Of a stretch of DNA of 39,671 nucleotides, positions 24,124 through 31,816 are shown piece by piece. Each line of letters starts with the position of its first letter. Positions within the stretch are counted from its first letter, which is position 1. Origin of the DNA: an uncultured Chitinophagaceae bacterium (GTDB taxonomy: Bacteria; Bacteroidota; Bacteroidia; Chitinophagales; Chitinophagaceae); contig CALLZY010000224.1 of the NCBI GenBank assembly GCA_937858715.1, positions 1-39,671 of the forward strand, given 5' to 3'. Position numbers and translations under genes: made by a program. Under the pieces are notes generated by a model, which worked only from the letters and a program-made list of their open reading frames with translations, had not been told where the DNA came from and made no database searches.

Positions 24124-26115
24124 TTATTCCTGATAAAGTATGGTACAGGAATAAGGGTTCATTTCAACAGATTTCAGCAGGCCTGGCACAGGCATATCTT
24201 CGTCATTAAAAGGAGCTGCTTTATAATTGTGAATAAACTGTTTCCAACTGCCAAGCAGTTTAATCCTTCTTTTTTCCGAACTGCCGTTCAGGTACACCCG
24301 GATTGTTTTCCATTTATCACCAACAGCAGCACCGTTAATTTCATATACAATAAACCCCGGTGTGCCCATATCAAGGAAACTGATATTCTCTTTTATTGAT
24401 GTTGCATCTGCCATACGAAAAGCCGGATGTTCTTTCCGCATTTTAATAAGGGTCTTTACATACTCAAACACCTCTTTGTTCTTTGTCTTCAAATCCCAGT
24501 CAATTGCGTTGATAGTGTCTGGTGAATTGTAAGAATTCTCCACTCCTTTCTTATCCCTTAAAAACTCAGTTCCGGCATGAAGAAAGCTGATACCTTGTGA
24601 TGTAAGTACAATTGATAAAGCCAACTGGTGCATACGCTGGCGTTCTTCTGCTGTCGCAGATTTTGCAGAAATGGCAAGTTTATCCCACAATGTATGATTA
24701 TCGTGGCACTCACAGTAAGTAATGGTCTGGTACGGCTGCACAGCATATGGGGCTTTTGAGTAGTTAATCTTTGTATAATCAACCTGAGAATGCCGACAAG
24801 CTGCTGTAATGCCAAACCTGATACTTTCGTCAGTTCCTGGCTGACCGCTTGCAAAGCCTTTCTCATCATGCACAAACACACTTCCTTTAATACCATCCCT
24901 GATGTCATCGCTGAAAACAGCAATACGGTCCAATTTATGCGCATTGGCTTTTATTGCCCGCAACGAGTCGGGCAAAGGCGATGCACCTGCCGTCCAGCCT
25001 TCGCCATATAAAAGAATATCCGGTTTAATCTTGTGCAATTCTTTTGAAAGCTGGTTCATTGTTTCAATATCATGTACTCCCATCAGGTCAACCCTGAACC
25101 CGTCAATATGATATTCCTGCACCCAATATTTCATAGATTCAATCATGAACTTCCGGAACATAGGTCTTTCGCTGGCAGTTTCATTTCCGCAGGCTGTTGC
25201 ATCAGAGAATTTTCCATCCTTAGTATGCCGGTAATAATAACCGGGCACTAACTGATTAAAGTTTGACCGCTCAGTCAAAGCGGTATGATTATACACCACG
25301 TCCATCACCACCCTCATACCGTTTGCATGAAAAGCCTGCACTAATTTTTTGAACTCCTTAATCCTGGTCAACCCATCATATGGGTTTGTGGCATAAGAAC
25401 CTTCCGGAATATTATAATTCAGCGGATCGTACCCCCAGTTATAACTGGCTGCAGAAGCCGTTTCATCAACAGAACGGAAATCGAAAACCGGCAGCAGGTG
25501 AATATGTGTAACCCCCAGTTCTTTCAGGTGAGAAATTCCTGTTGATGCGCCGCCGGCATTTTTTGTTCCAACCTCAGTTAATCCTATAAACTTTCCCTTA
25601 TTCCTTATTCCTGATGAAGGTGAGATACTGGCATCCCTTACATGCAGCTCATATATTACCGCATCTGTTTTATTTTTAAAAACAGGACTTTTATCTGCTA
25701 CCCACCCTTCGGGATTTGTCTTGCCAATGTCAGCGACCATAGCCCTTTGTCCATTTGCCCCGCAAGATTTGGCATAGGGGTCAGCCACTTCATTGCTCCA
25801 TACGCCTTTTATCTGAACCCTGAAAGTATAAAACGTACCGGCAAGGTTTCCATTTATGGTTGCCACCCATGTGCCTCCTGTACTTTTCTTCATGCTTACC
25901 TGCCTGTTTGCACTGCCTGAAACCCCGTCACTATAAAGCAGCAATTGTGCTTTTTCTGCTACCGGAGACCAGATTTTAAATACCGACTTTACTTTTGAAT
26001 AAGTAAGTCCAAGGTCGTTGCCGTTATAAACAGGATACCTGCTGTAATCTGTTTGTTGTGCGGCAAGCGAAAACATGCGGGAAATAATACTCACCATCAG
26101 TATTACTTTCTTCAT
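24124..26115 (-). CDS. pulA: type I pullulanase (GH13), exported
   Basis: An alpha-1,6-debranching enzyme acting on pullulan, glycogen or starch fragments. The start at 26115 gives the signal MKKVILMVSIISRMFSLAAQ; the longer frame adds a poor N-terminus. An N-terminal CBM48-like domain is followed by the type I pullulanase hallmark YNWGYDPLNY. The GH13 regions are DVVYNHTA, DGFRVDLMG (nucleophile Asp), LYGEGW (acid/base Glu) and ECHDNHTLWD (second Asp). The length of 663 is typical. No SusC/SusD genes flank it, so it is not part of a classic utilisation locus here. A -7 motif lies at 26134-26141. Confidence 0.93.
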   Translation of the reverse strand: MKKVILMVSIISRMFSLAAQQTDYSRYPVYNGNDLGLTYSKVKSVFKIWSPVAEKAQLLLYSDGVSGSANRQVSMKKSTGGTWVATINGNLAGTFYTFRVQIKGVWSNEVADPYAKSCGANGQRAMVADIGKTNPEGWVADKSPVFKNKTDAVIYELHVRDASISPSSGIRNKGKFIGLTEVGTKNAGGASTGISHLKELGVTHIHLLPVFDFRSVDETASAASYNWGYDPLNYNIPEGSYATNPYDGLTRIKEFKKLVQAFHANGMRVVMDVVYNHTALTERSNFNQLVPGYYYRHTKDGKFSDATACGNETASERPMFRKFMIESMKYWVQEYHIDGFRVDLMGVHDIETMNQLSKELHKIKPDILLYGEGWTAGASPLPDSLRAIKANAHKLDRIAVFSDDIRDGIKGSVFVHDEKGFASGQPGTDESIRFGITAACRHSQVDYTKINYSKAPYAVQPYQTITYCECHDNHTLWDKLAISAKSATAEERQRMHQLALSIVLTSQGISFLHAGTEFLRDKKGVENSYNSPDTINAIDWDLKTKNKEVFEYVKTLIKMRKEHPAFRMADATSIKENISFLDMGTPGFIVYEINGAAVGDKWKTIRVYLNGSSEKRRIKLLGSWKQFIHNYKAAPFNDEDMPVPGLLKSVEMNPYSCTILYQE

Positions 26116-26133
26116 AATAATATTTTTCAAAAC

Positions 26134-26141
26134 CAAAGGTA
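26134..26141 (-). promoter_or_regulatory. -7 promoter motif of pulA
   Basis: The minus strand reads TACCTTTG, 18 bases before the ATG at 26115. The expected -33 position shows only a T-run without the G. It places the upstream in-frame codon at 26187 outside the message. Confidence 0.5.
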
Positions 26142-26201
26142 AATTCATCCGAACATAAAACTTATGTAACTTACAACAGTTTTTCAACCAACCATTGCCA
26201 T

Positions 26202-27404
26202 ATGAACAGGAAGTTAATTACAACATCTGTCTTGCTTCTTACAGCCGCTTTTGTTTATGCACAGAATTATATTACCCTTCACGAAGATTGTAACTATGGT
26301 GGCAAAAGTTATTTCCTGGAAGCCGGGACATACAAAATGTACCAAATGAGAATAGGGAACGACCGATTGTCGTGTATCCAGATACCTTACGGGTTTAAGG
26401 TTACAATTTATGAGAATGATGATTTCTACGGCAAATCGAAAACATATACAGGCAATGTGCCTTGCCTGGAAACAGAATGGAATGATATGGCATCTTCTAT
26501 TGTTGTGGAGAATTCAAACTATCAGCAGGGCAATCCATCCGACTATGTTGTCTTTTATACCGATTGTTATTCAAAAGGAATTTACCGGAGTCTTCGTCCG
26601 GGTACGTATAAAGGTGCTGATTTGGGGGAATTTAAAAACAATATTTCTTCTTTCTACATTTATGGCAATCTGCGGGTAAGGGTTTATACCAATAACGAAT
26701 CAGCAACTGGCTATTACAATACATTTGAGTCATCACAGAGCTGCCTCAGTAATAATTATAACGACAAAATCAGTTCCCTTGTTATCGAATACAAACCAAA
26801 TACAAGTTCAGGAAACAACAGTGGCAATATAGGAGGCATCGGGAACTTTGCCACTTTTTATTCGGAATGCAACTACGGAGGAAATGCAATCAGGCTGCAG
26901 CCGGGTTATTACTCAAGCGAGAAACTTGGAGTTTTGAAGTATGCTATTGAATCGGCCCAGGTGCCGGCTAATTTGCAAGTAAAAGTGTTCATAAATAACG
27001 ATAATCTTTATGGTGATTCTAAAATCCTCACAGGTAATACCAATTGCATGGACTACAGCCTTAAAGATAAAATCGGTTCAATGGTTATTGAAACTAAGAG
27101 CGGCAGCTCAGGAGGAAACAACAGCAACCTGCCCACTTACGATGCGGTGGTAATTTATACTGATGCCAATTATAAAGGGCAATCCTCTTACCTTTTGCCA
27201 GGCTCATATTTTACAATGTCACAGGCAGGAGGTTTCCCTGCAAAAGCACTGAGTTCATTGCATGTACCTCCGGGATTTAAAGTGGTCATTTATGAGGAAG
27301 AGAACTTTGGAGGCAAATCAATGACAATAACCGATTCCCGGTCCGGCTTCAGTTTCTCAAACTGGAACGACAGGGCTGCATCCATAAAAGTGTACAGGGA
27401 TTAA
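26202..27404 (+). CDS. secreted four-domain beta-gamma crystallin protein
   Basis: A signal peptide (MNRKLITTSVLLLTAAFVYA) is followed by four beta-gamma crystallin domains at about residues 24-100, 110-195, 210-300 and 315-400. The Greek-key motifs read like YENDDFYGKSKTY, YSECNYGGNAIRL, YTDANYKGQSSYL and YEEENFGGKSMTI. Calcium motifs of the (N/D)(N/D)xx(S/T)S type are visible (NDMASS, NDKISS, KDKIGS, NDRAAS). The linkers are Ser/Gly/Asn-rich. Microbial members bind calcium and are extracellular or surface proteins, or peptidase inhibitors (I36). No T9SS C-terminal signal is obvious. The stop codon overlaps that of cutC. Confidence 0.88.
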   Translation: MNRKLITTSVLLLTAAFVYAQNYITLHEDCNYGGKSYFLEAGTYKMYQMRIGNDRLSCIQIPYGFKVTIYENDDFYGKSKTYTGNVPCLETEWNDMASSIVVENSNYQQGNPSDYVVFYTDCYSKGIYRSLRPGTYKGADLGEFKNNISSFYIYGNLRVRVYTNNESATGYYNTFESSQSCLSNNYNDKISSLVIEYKPNTSSGNNSGNIGGIGNFATFYSECNYGGNAIRLQPGYYSSEKLGVLKYAIESAQVPANLQVKVFINNDNLYGDSKILTGNTNCMDYSLKDKIGSMVIETKSGSSGGNNSNLPTYDAVVIYTDANYKGQSSYLLPGSYFTMSQAGGFPAKALSSLHVPPGFKVVIYEEENFGGKSMTITDSRSGFSFSNWNDRAASIKVYRD

Positions 27405-28135
27405 CCGGCATCTAAAGCATTTCTCAGAGCCCTCACTTCATCAGGGTTAATTGCATTATTGGTATAACTTTCTGCAGAATTTTCAAACGCCGGGTGAACA
27501 AAACCCATCTGTGAATTTATTTTTCCCCGCAAGGAAGAATGAAACTCTGTACAACCGGTTCTTTGCGCCAGCATTTTAATATTATCAACTCTTACTCCAC
27601 TGCCCGGCATAATGATAATCCTGTCACCAGCCAATTTGTTCAACTCAGCAATCAACTCCAATCCATCAGTAGCTGAAGGCTGCTGGCCCGATGTCAGGAT
27701 TCTTTCACATCCTAACTGTATTATCTGCTCCAGTGCTTCCAATGGTTCTTTACAACGGTCAAATGCCCTGTGAAATGTAACTCCCATCGGATAAGCTTCT
27801 TCCACCAGCAAACTGTTACGCTTCATATCAATTGTCCCGTCTGCATTCAGCATTCCAATTACAACGCCATCACAGCCTAGTTTTTTAAATATCCTGACAT
27901 CACCGAGCATGATTTCAAACTCCTCTTCAGTATAAAGAAAATCTCCACCACGGGGCCGGATGATTGGGAACAACTGAATAGCAAATTTTTCCCGGCAAAG
28001 CTGCACCGTCCCATAAGAAGGAGTTGTACCGCCTTCGGCAAGATTGGCACATAATTCAATGCGGTCTGCACCACCTTCAACGGCCGATTTCGTAGTGCTG
28101 TAATCGGATGTAGCTATTTCTATTATGAATTTCAT
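27401..28135 (-). CDS. cutC: CutC family protein
   Basis: A TIM-barrel protein of the CutC family, historically linked to copper homeostasis; its direct role is disputed. Conserved blocks are IEIATSDYSTTKSAVEGGADRIELCANLAEGG, PIIRPRGGDFLYTEEE, GCDGVVIGMLNADGTID, VTFHRAFDRC, LTSGQQPSATDGLELI, IIIMPGSGVR and TEFHSSLRGK. The length of 244 is normal. Its stop shares the palindrome TTAA with the stop of the converging crystallin gene. The orphan gene at 28144 lies 8 bases upstream, so the two may be co-transcribed. Confidence 0.95.
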   Translation of the reverse strand: MKFIIEIATSDYSTTKSAVEGGADRIELCANLAEGGTTPSYGTVQLCREKFAIQLFPIIRPRGGDFLYTEEEFEIMLGDVRIFKKLGCDGVVIGMLNADGTIDMKRNSLLVEEAYPMGVTFHRAFDRCKEPLEALEQIIQLGCERILTSGQQPSATDGLELIAELNKLAGDRIIIMPGSGVRVDNIKMLAQRTGCTEFHSSLRGKINSQMGFVHPAFENSAESYTNNAINPDEVRALRNALDAG

Positions 28136-28143
28136 TGAACGTT

Positions 28144-28593
28144 TTAATAAGAATCGAATCTGTTTATTATTAATTGTATTGAATCGTATAAAGGCTTTTG
28201 CTTTGAATCATTTGTTTCGAAACTCGGCATATTCTCTTTAATTGCTTCGTATAATTCTGGTAAGAATTTTATTTGAAGGTTATCATGCGAACTTTTATTC
28301 GTTACGAAGCAAACAGGCCTATTATTTTCGTCTACAACATTACCTTCCATATCAACTTCCCATTTGCATAAACAATTAGGTTCAATCCGAATAACATTCT
28401 GAAGCTCACTGTAAAGTTCTTTTGTCATTTTTCTTCCTGACTTATAAACATCCATAAAATCTAAAGCGACTCTAAAAACATAAGGTGTATTCTTGATAAA
28501 TTGAGCTACATTAGGAGTAACACTATTATGTAAAAAACAAATTACCTCACCTTTAGAATTCTTAATTGAATCATTAAACAGATGCCAGTTCAT
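28144..28593 (-). CDS. hypothetical protein, AT-rich orphan
   Basis: I do not recognise this 149-residue protein. It has no signal peptide or membrane helix. It begins MNWHLFNDSIKNSKGEVICF and continues with alternating strand and helix predictions (PYVFRVALDFMDVYKSG, MTKELYSELQNVIRIEP, CKWEVDMEGNVVDENNRPVC). It has four cysteines. The base composition is visibly AT-richer than cutC and the asparaginase gene on either side. Lysine and asparagine are frequent. That suggests recent acquisition or a low-expressed accessory gene. It sits 8 bases before cutC in the same direction. Confidence 0.7.
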   Translation of the reverse strand: MNWHLFNDSIKNSKGEVICFLHNSVTPNVAQFIKNTPYVFRVALDFMDVYKSGRKMTKELYSELQNVIRIEPNCLCKWEVDMEGNVVDENNRPVCFVTNKSSHDNLQIKFLPELYEAIKENMPSFETNDSKQKPLYDSIQLIINRFDSY

Positions 28594-28632
28594 AGTTTGT
28601 AGTTTTATATCTAAAACAATAAAGCTAATTTT

Positions 28633-29664
28633 TTAAAAATAAATAGATTTTGCTTTTATCAGTTTTTCATTTGCAGCATTTTTAATAGCAAAACTGAATC
28701 CCTGGTGAATGGCGTAAGCTCCCACCAGCCCTTTCTTATTAATTGCTAAAAAAGCAACCTGGATATCCTTAGCTTTCTCCTTTTTTATCCTGATGATTTT
28801 CTCCACAACTTTTTTGCAGGCTGCTTCAGGAGATAAACCCTGTCGCATCCACTCCACTACCGAATGTGAACCTGCTACCCTTATTACATCTTCGCCCTGG
28901 CCAGTGGCAACACAAGCCCCTACTTCGTTATCAACAAAAAGCCCTGCACCAATAATTGGTGAATCACCTAACCTGCCACGCATCTTAAATCCGGCACCAC
29001 TTGTAGTACAGCTTCCGCTTAAGTTACCATTTGTATCCATCGCCAGCATACCAATAGTATCATGGTTCCATCCGCCATCTTCAAGACGGGCAGGAGCAAA
29101 TGGGCCATGACCCGTTTTCTTATTCTCAACATTTATCACGGGTGGTTTGTATTCTGAGCTTTTAAGCCAATTGTCATAGGCTTCACGGGCATGAGGAGAA
29201 AGTTTCTGCTCTTCGAGTGGAAATCCTTCGGCTATAGCAAACTGCTGAGCCCCTTCGCCAACAAGCATAACATGCGGTGTTTTTTCCATCACCCGCCTGG
29301 CAACAGAAACAGGGTGTTTAATACGTTCAAGAAAAGCTACACTACCACAATTAAAATTTTCATCCATGATACAGGAGTCAAGCGTAACAAATCCATCACG
29401 GTCAGGATTGGCACCTAATCCTACACAACAATTCTGAGAGGCCTCAGTAACCATCACTCCTTTTTCAACAGCATCCAATGCCCTTCCTCCTGTCTTTAAA
29501 ATCTCCCAGGCTGCTTTGTTGGCTTCCAGCCCTGCATCCCAGGTGGAGATGACGACAGGCTTCCCCTTTACTGACTGAATTTCTGATGCTGAAATGGCAT
29601 TTCCAAATAATAACCCTGCAGAACCAAGCGCCGAGGATTTAATAAATCTTCTTCTGTTAAACAT
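28633..29664 (-). CDS. N4-(beta-N-acetylglucosaminyl)-L-asparaginase, exported
   Basis: An Ntn hydrolase of the glycosylasparaginase family that cleaves the GlcNAc-Asn bond of glycopeptides or acts as an isoaspartyl/asparagine hydrolase. The start at 29664 gives MFNRRRFIKSSALGSAGLLF, a Tat-like signal (RRRFIKSS). The autocleavage site is GGWNHDTIGMLAMD, with nucleophile Thr203 (numbered from 29664). Family blocks STWDAGLEANKAAWEIL, GRALDAVEKG, GSCTTSGAGFKMRGRLGDSP and VATGQGEDVIRV are present. The GH20 hexosaminidase and NagB fusion nearby suggest glycan turnover, though the genes are 2 kb apart. Confidence 0.92.
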   Translation of the reverse strand: MFNRRRFIKSSALGSAGLLFGNAISASEIQSVKGKPVVISTWDAGLEANKAAWEILKTGGRALDAVEKGVMVTEASQNCCVGLGANPDRDGFVTLDSCIMDENFNCGSVAFLERIKHPVSVARRVMEKTPHVMLVGEGAQQFAIAEGFPLEEQKLSPHAREAYDNWLKSSEYKPPVINVENKKTGHGPFAPARLEDGGWNHDTIGMLAMDTNGNLSGSCTTSGAGFKMRGRLGDSPIIGAGLFVDNEVGACVATGQGEDVIRVAGSHSVVEWMRQGLSPEAACKKVVEKIIRIKKEKAKDIQVAFLAINKKGLVGAYAIHQGFSFAIKNAANEKLIKAKSIYF

Positions 29665-29697
29665 AGTATGGCAATAATCAGCCGAAATTAAAACATT

Positions 29698-29727
29698 CAA
29701 ATTCAACAGCATAAAAACATTAACAAA
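29698..29727 (-). promoter_or_regulatory. candidate promoter of the glycosylasparaginase gene
   Basis: On the minus strand TTTG (29727-29724), 18 bases, then TGAATTTG (29705-29698), one base off TAnnTTTG. The leader would be about 28 bases to the ATG at 29664. Confidence 0.4.
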
Positions 29728-29743
29728 ATCTGTGAATATCAAA

Positions 29744-29775
29744 TTTGATGTTTAAACATTGATTATTTATCTTTG
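29744..29775 (+). promoter_or_regulatory. promoter of the FMN reductase-pirin unit
   Basis: TTTG (29744-29747), exactly 20 bases, then TATCTTTG (29768-29775), an exact match to the Bacteroidota consensus. The ATG is 18 bases after the motif. Confidence 0.8.
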
Positions 29776-29792
29776 TGTTACAATTATAAGAA

Positions 29793-30341
29793 ATGAAAAT
29801 AGAAATTATATCCGGAAGTCCCCGCAACGGCAGTGTAACACACAGAGCAGCCCTTTATCTTAAAGAGTGGTTTTCAAAAAACACATCTCATACAGCCAGC
29901 ATAATTTCCTTACAGGAATGGCAGGTGCCGCCCATTCAGTCTGTTTGGGTATCGCCTGATAAAGCACCGGAAAACCTGAGACCTCTTGCAGAAAGAGTTT
30001 TTCAGGCAGATGCATTTATATTGGTAACACCAGAATATAATGGCAGCTACTCTCCTGCCATGAAAAACCTGCTCGATCATTTTCCAAAGCAACTACATAA
30101 ACCTTTTGGTATAATAACTGCATCACCCGGTGCAATGGGCGGCATGCGGGCCTCACAGCAATTACTGCTGCTGGTTCCTGCACTTTTTGGTATTACATCT
30201 CCCAATATGCTGATAATTCCTGCAATAGATAAAAAGTTTAATGAGGATGGTACTTTAGCAGACGAAAGCTTTCTGAATGCGATTCATACTTTTACTACTG
30301 AGTTCTTATGGCTGGCTGAACGCTTAATAAACAACAAATAA
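29793..30341 (+). CDS. NAD(P)H-dependent FMN reductase family protein
   Basis: A flavodoxin-like-fold NAD(P)H:FMN (quinone or azo) reductase. The phosphate-binding loop is IISGSPRNGSVTHRAA at the N-terminus. The conserved LVTPEYNGSYSPAMKNLLDHF and GIITASPGAMGGMRASQQL follow. The length of 182 is normal. A strong consensus promoter lies upstream and a pirin gene follows 14 bases after the stop, a pairing that suggests a small redox/quinone-stress unit. Substrate not known. Confidence 0.92.
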   Translation: MKIEIISGSPRNGSVTHRAALYLKEWFSKNTSHTASIISLQEWQVPPIQSVWVSPDKAPENLRPLAERVFQADAFILVTPEYNGSYSPAMKNLLDHFPKQLHKPFGIITASPGAMGGMRASQQLLLLVPALFGITSPNMLIIPAIDKKFNEDGTLADESFLNAIHTFTTEFLWLAERLINNK

Positions 30342-30355
30342 AAAAGGAGTATTAA

Positions 30356-31231
30356 ATGAAACCACTTAAAACAATTGAAGCTATCATTGCTCCACCACCT
30401 GCACACATGGTTGGAGATGGTTTCAGAGTACATGGTTTTTTCCCCGGCGGAAAAATTGGCAAACAAAGGATGAGCCCTTTTTTCCTGATGGATTATAATT
30501 CTAAAGTTGATTTCTCCCCCACAAATAATCCCCGTGGTGTGGGTGTGCATCCGCACAGGGGATTTGAAACAGTGACCATTGCCTATCATGGCAAAATTGC
30601 CCACCACGACAGTGCAGGCCACAGTGGTGTGATAAGTGAAGGTGATGTACAATGGATGACAGCGGCATCAGGTGTATTGCACAAGGAGTACCATGAAAAA
30701 GAATTCAGCCAGAAAGGCGGTGCATTTCAAATGGTGCAACTATGGGTAAACCTGCCTGCAAAACATAAAATGAGTGCTCCAAAATACCAGGAAATACCCA
30801 ACGCAATAATGGGCAAATACTTTCTGGAGGATGGCAGCAGTCATATTGAAATAATCGCCGGCGAGTATAATGGGACTAAGGGACCTGCCTCAACCTTTAC
30901 TCCGGTAAACCTGCAAAATGCAAAATTGAAAAAAGGGGCTTCTGCCACATTCAGTTTTCCCGCTAGCTACAATACAGGAATGCTGGTGGTTCAAGGCAGC
31001 GCTGTAATAAACGGGAGCAATGTTGCTACTGACAATTTTGTACTTTTTAAAAACGAAGGAGAAGAAATAAATATTGAAGCCACAGAGGATGCCATTATTC
31101 TGGTACTTTCAGGAAAGCCAATAGATGAGCCCATCGCACAATATGGCCCCTTCCTGATGAATACATGGCAGGAAATTAAAAAGGCAATAGCAGATTTTAA
31201 TACAGGTAAATTTGGGATGCTGGAAGATTAG
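30356..31231 (+). CDS. pirin family protein
   Basis: A bicupin of the pirin family. The metal-binding histidines are in VHPHRGFETVT and the second pair is in SGVLHKEYHEKE, as in quercetinase-type pirins. The N-terminal block HMVGDGFRVHGFFPGGKIGK and the C-terminal cupin (NTGMLVVQGSAVINGS, IILVLSGKPIDEPI) are intact. The length of 291 is normal. Pirins of this type can have quercetin 2,3-dioxygenase activity or bind other enzymes; which applies here is unknown. It ends before a hairpin terminator that reaches into the converging NTF2-like gene. Confidence 0.93.
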   Translation: MKPLKTIEAIIAPPPAHMVGDGFRVHGFFPGGKIGKQRMSPFFLMDYNSKVDFSPTNNPRGVGVHPHRGFETVTIAYHGKIAHHDSAGHSGVISEGDVQWMTAASGVLHKEYHEKEFSQKGGAFQMVQLWVNLPAKHKMSAPKYQEIPNAIMGKYFLEDGSSHIEIIAGEYNGTKGPASTFTPVNLQNAKLKKGASATFSFPASYNTGMLVVQGSAVINGSNVATDNFVLFKNEGEEINIEATEDAIILVLSGKPIDEPIAQYGPFLMNTWQEIKKAIADFNTGKFGMLED

Positions 31232-31242
31232 TGAGACGCAAT

Positions 31243-31307
31243 CCGGGAGCCCTGAGGAAGAGAAATCAGAAAAGTACAACTCAGGACTCCTGGTTATTTC
31301 TTTTTTC
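31243..31307 (+). terminator. terminator of the pirin gene, overlapping the NTF2-like gene
   Basis: A 14-bp imperfect stem (31243-31256 with 31280-31293, two mispairs, 23-base loop) is followed by a T-rich tract TTATTTCTTTTTT. The right arm and tail overlap the last codons of the converging gene, which ends at 31281. Confidence 0.6.
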
Positions 31308-31766
31308 TATAAACTTTTCAAGACTCTTTCTCGCATTCATTTGAATTCGTTTCTTCATAAAGTTTGTCCAGCCAAATAGTACTCCTTTCCAGCCAAACGC
31401 CTGGGCAGCCCATTTGCTCAGTTTAAATCCATCACTATGTTCAATGATTTTTCCATCTTTGAACCTCATATAAGCCTTGATGTGATTTACCACTTTCCTG
31501 CCGGTTTTTGAGAAAATATAACTGGCCGTCCAGTTGCAGGTGGCGTATTCCTCATCCAGTAATTCTATGTTAGAAAATGTGAGTTTAAAATCAAATGCAT
31601 GGCGGCAGAGCATTTCCCACATGGCTTTCACATCATCGCCTTCCAGCAGACCAAAGGCCGGATCGCTGAAGATAATATCATCGCTCAGGCAACTGTTCAT
31701 CGTTTGGTGGTCGAGTTTTTGAAACGCTGTATAAAAGGTTTCAATTATTTGCGCATTCGTTTGCAT
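31281..31766 (-). CDS. NTF2-like (SnoaL-type) protein
   Basis: A cytoplasmic protein with the cone-shaped NTF2-like fold. It opens with TNAQIIETFYTAFQKLDHQTMNSCLSDDIIFSDP, the standard SnoaL start. CNWTASYIFSKTGRKVVNHIKAYMRFKDGKIIEHSDGFKL then forms the sheet, and a basic C-terminal helix ends the protein (KKRIQMNARKSLEKFIEKRN). The length of 161 is usual. Members include ketosteroid-isomerase-like enzymes and binding proteins without catalysis, so no reaction is assigned. Its 3' end is part of a terminator stem that serves the converging pirin gene. Confidence 0.88.
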   Translation of the reverse strand: MQTNAQIIETFYTAFQKLDHQTMNSCLSDDIIFSDPAFGLLEGDDVKAMWEMLCRHAFDFKLTFSNIELLDEEYATCNWTASYIFSKTGRKVVNHIKAYMRFKDGKIIEHSDGFKLSKWAAQAFGWKGVLFGWTNFMKKRIQMNARKSLEKFIEKRNNQES

Positions 31767-31816
31767 AATGGTAACTGGTGGTATTGTGCTAAATTAGCTC
31801 AATAAATTTAAAGACG

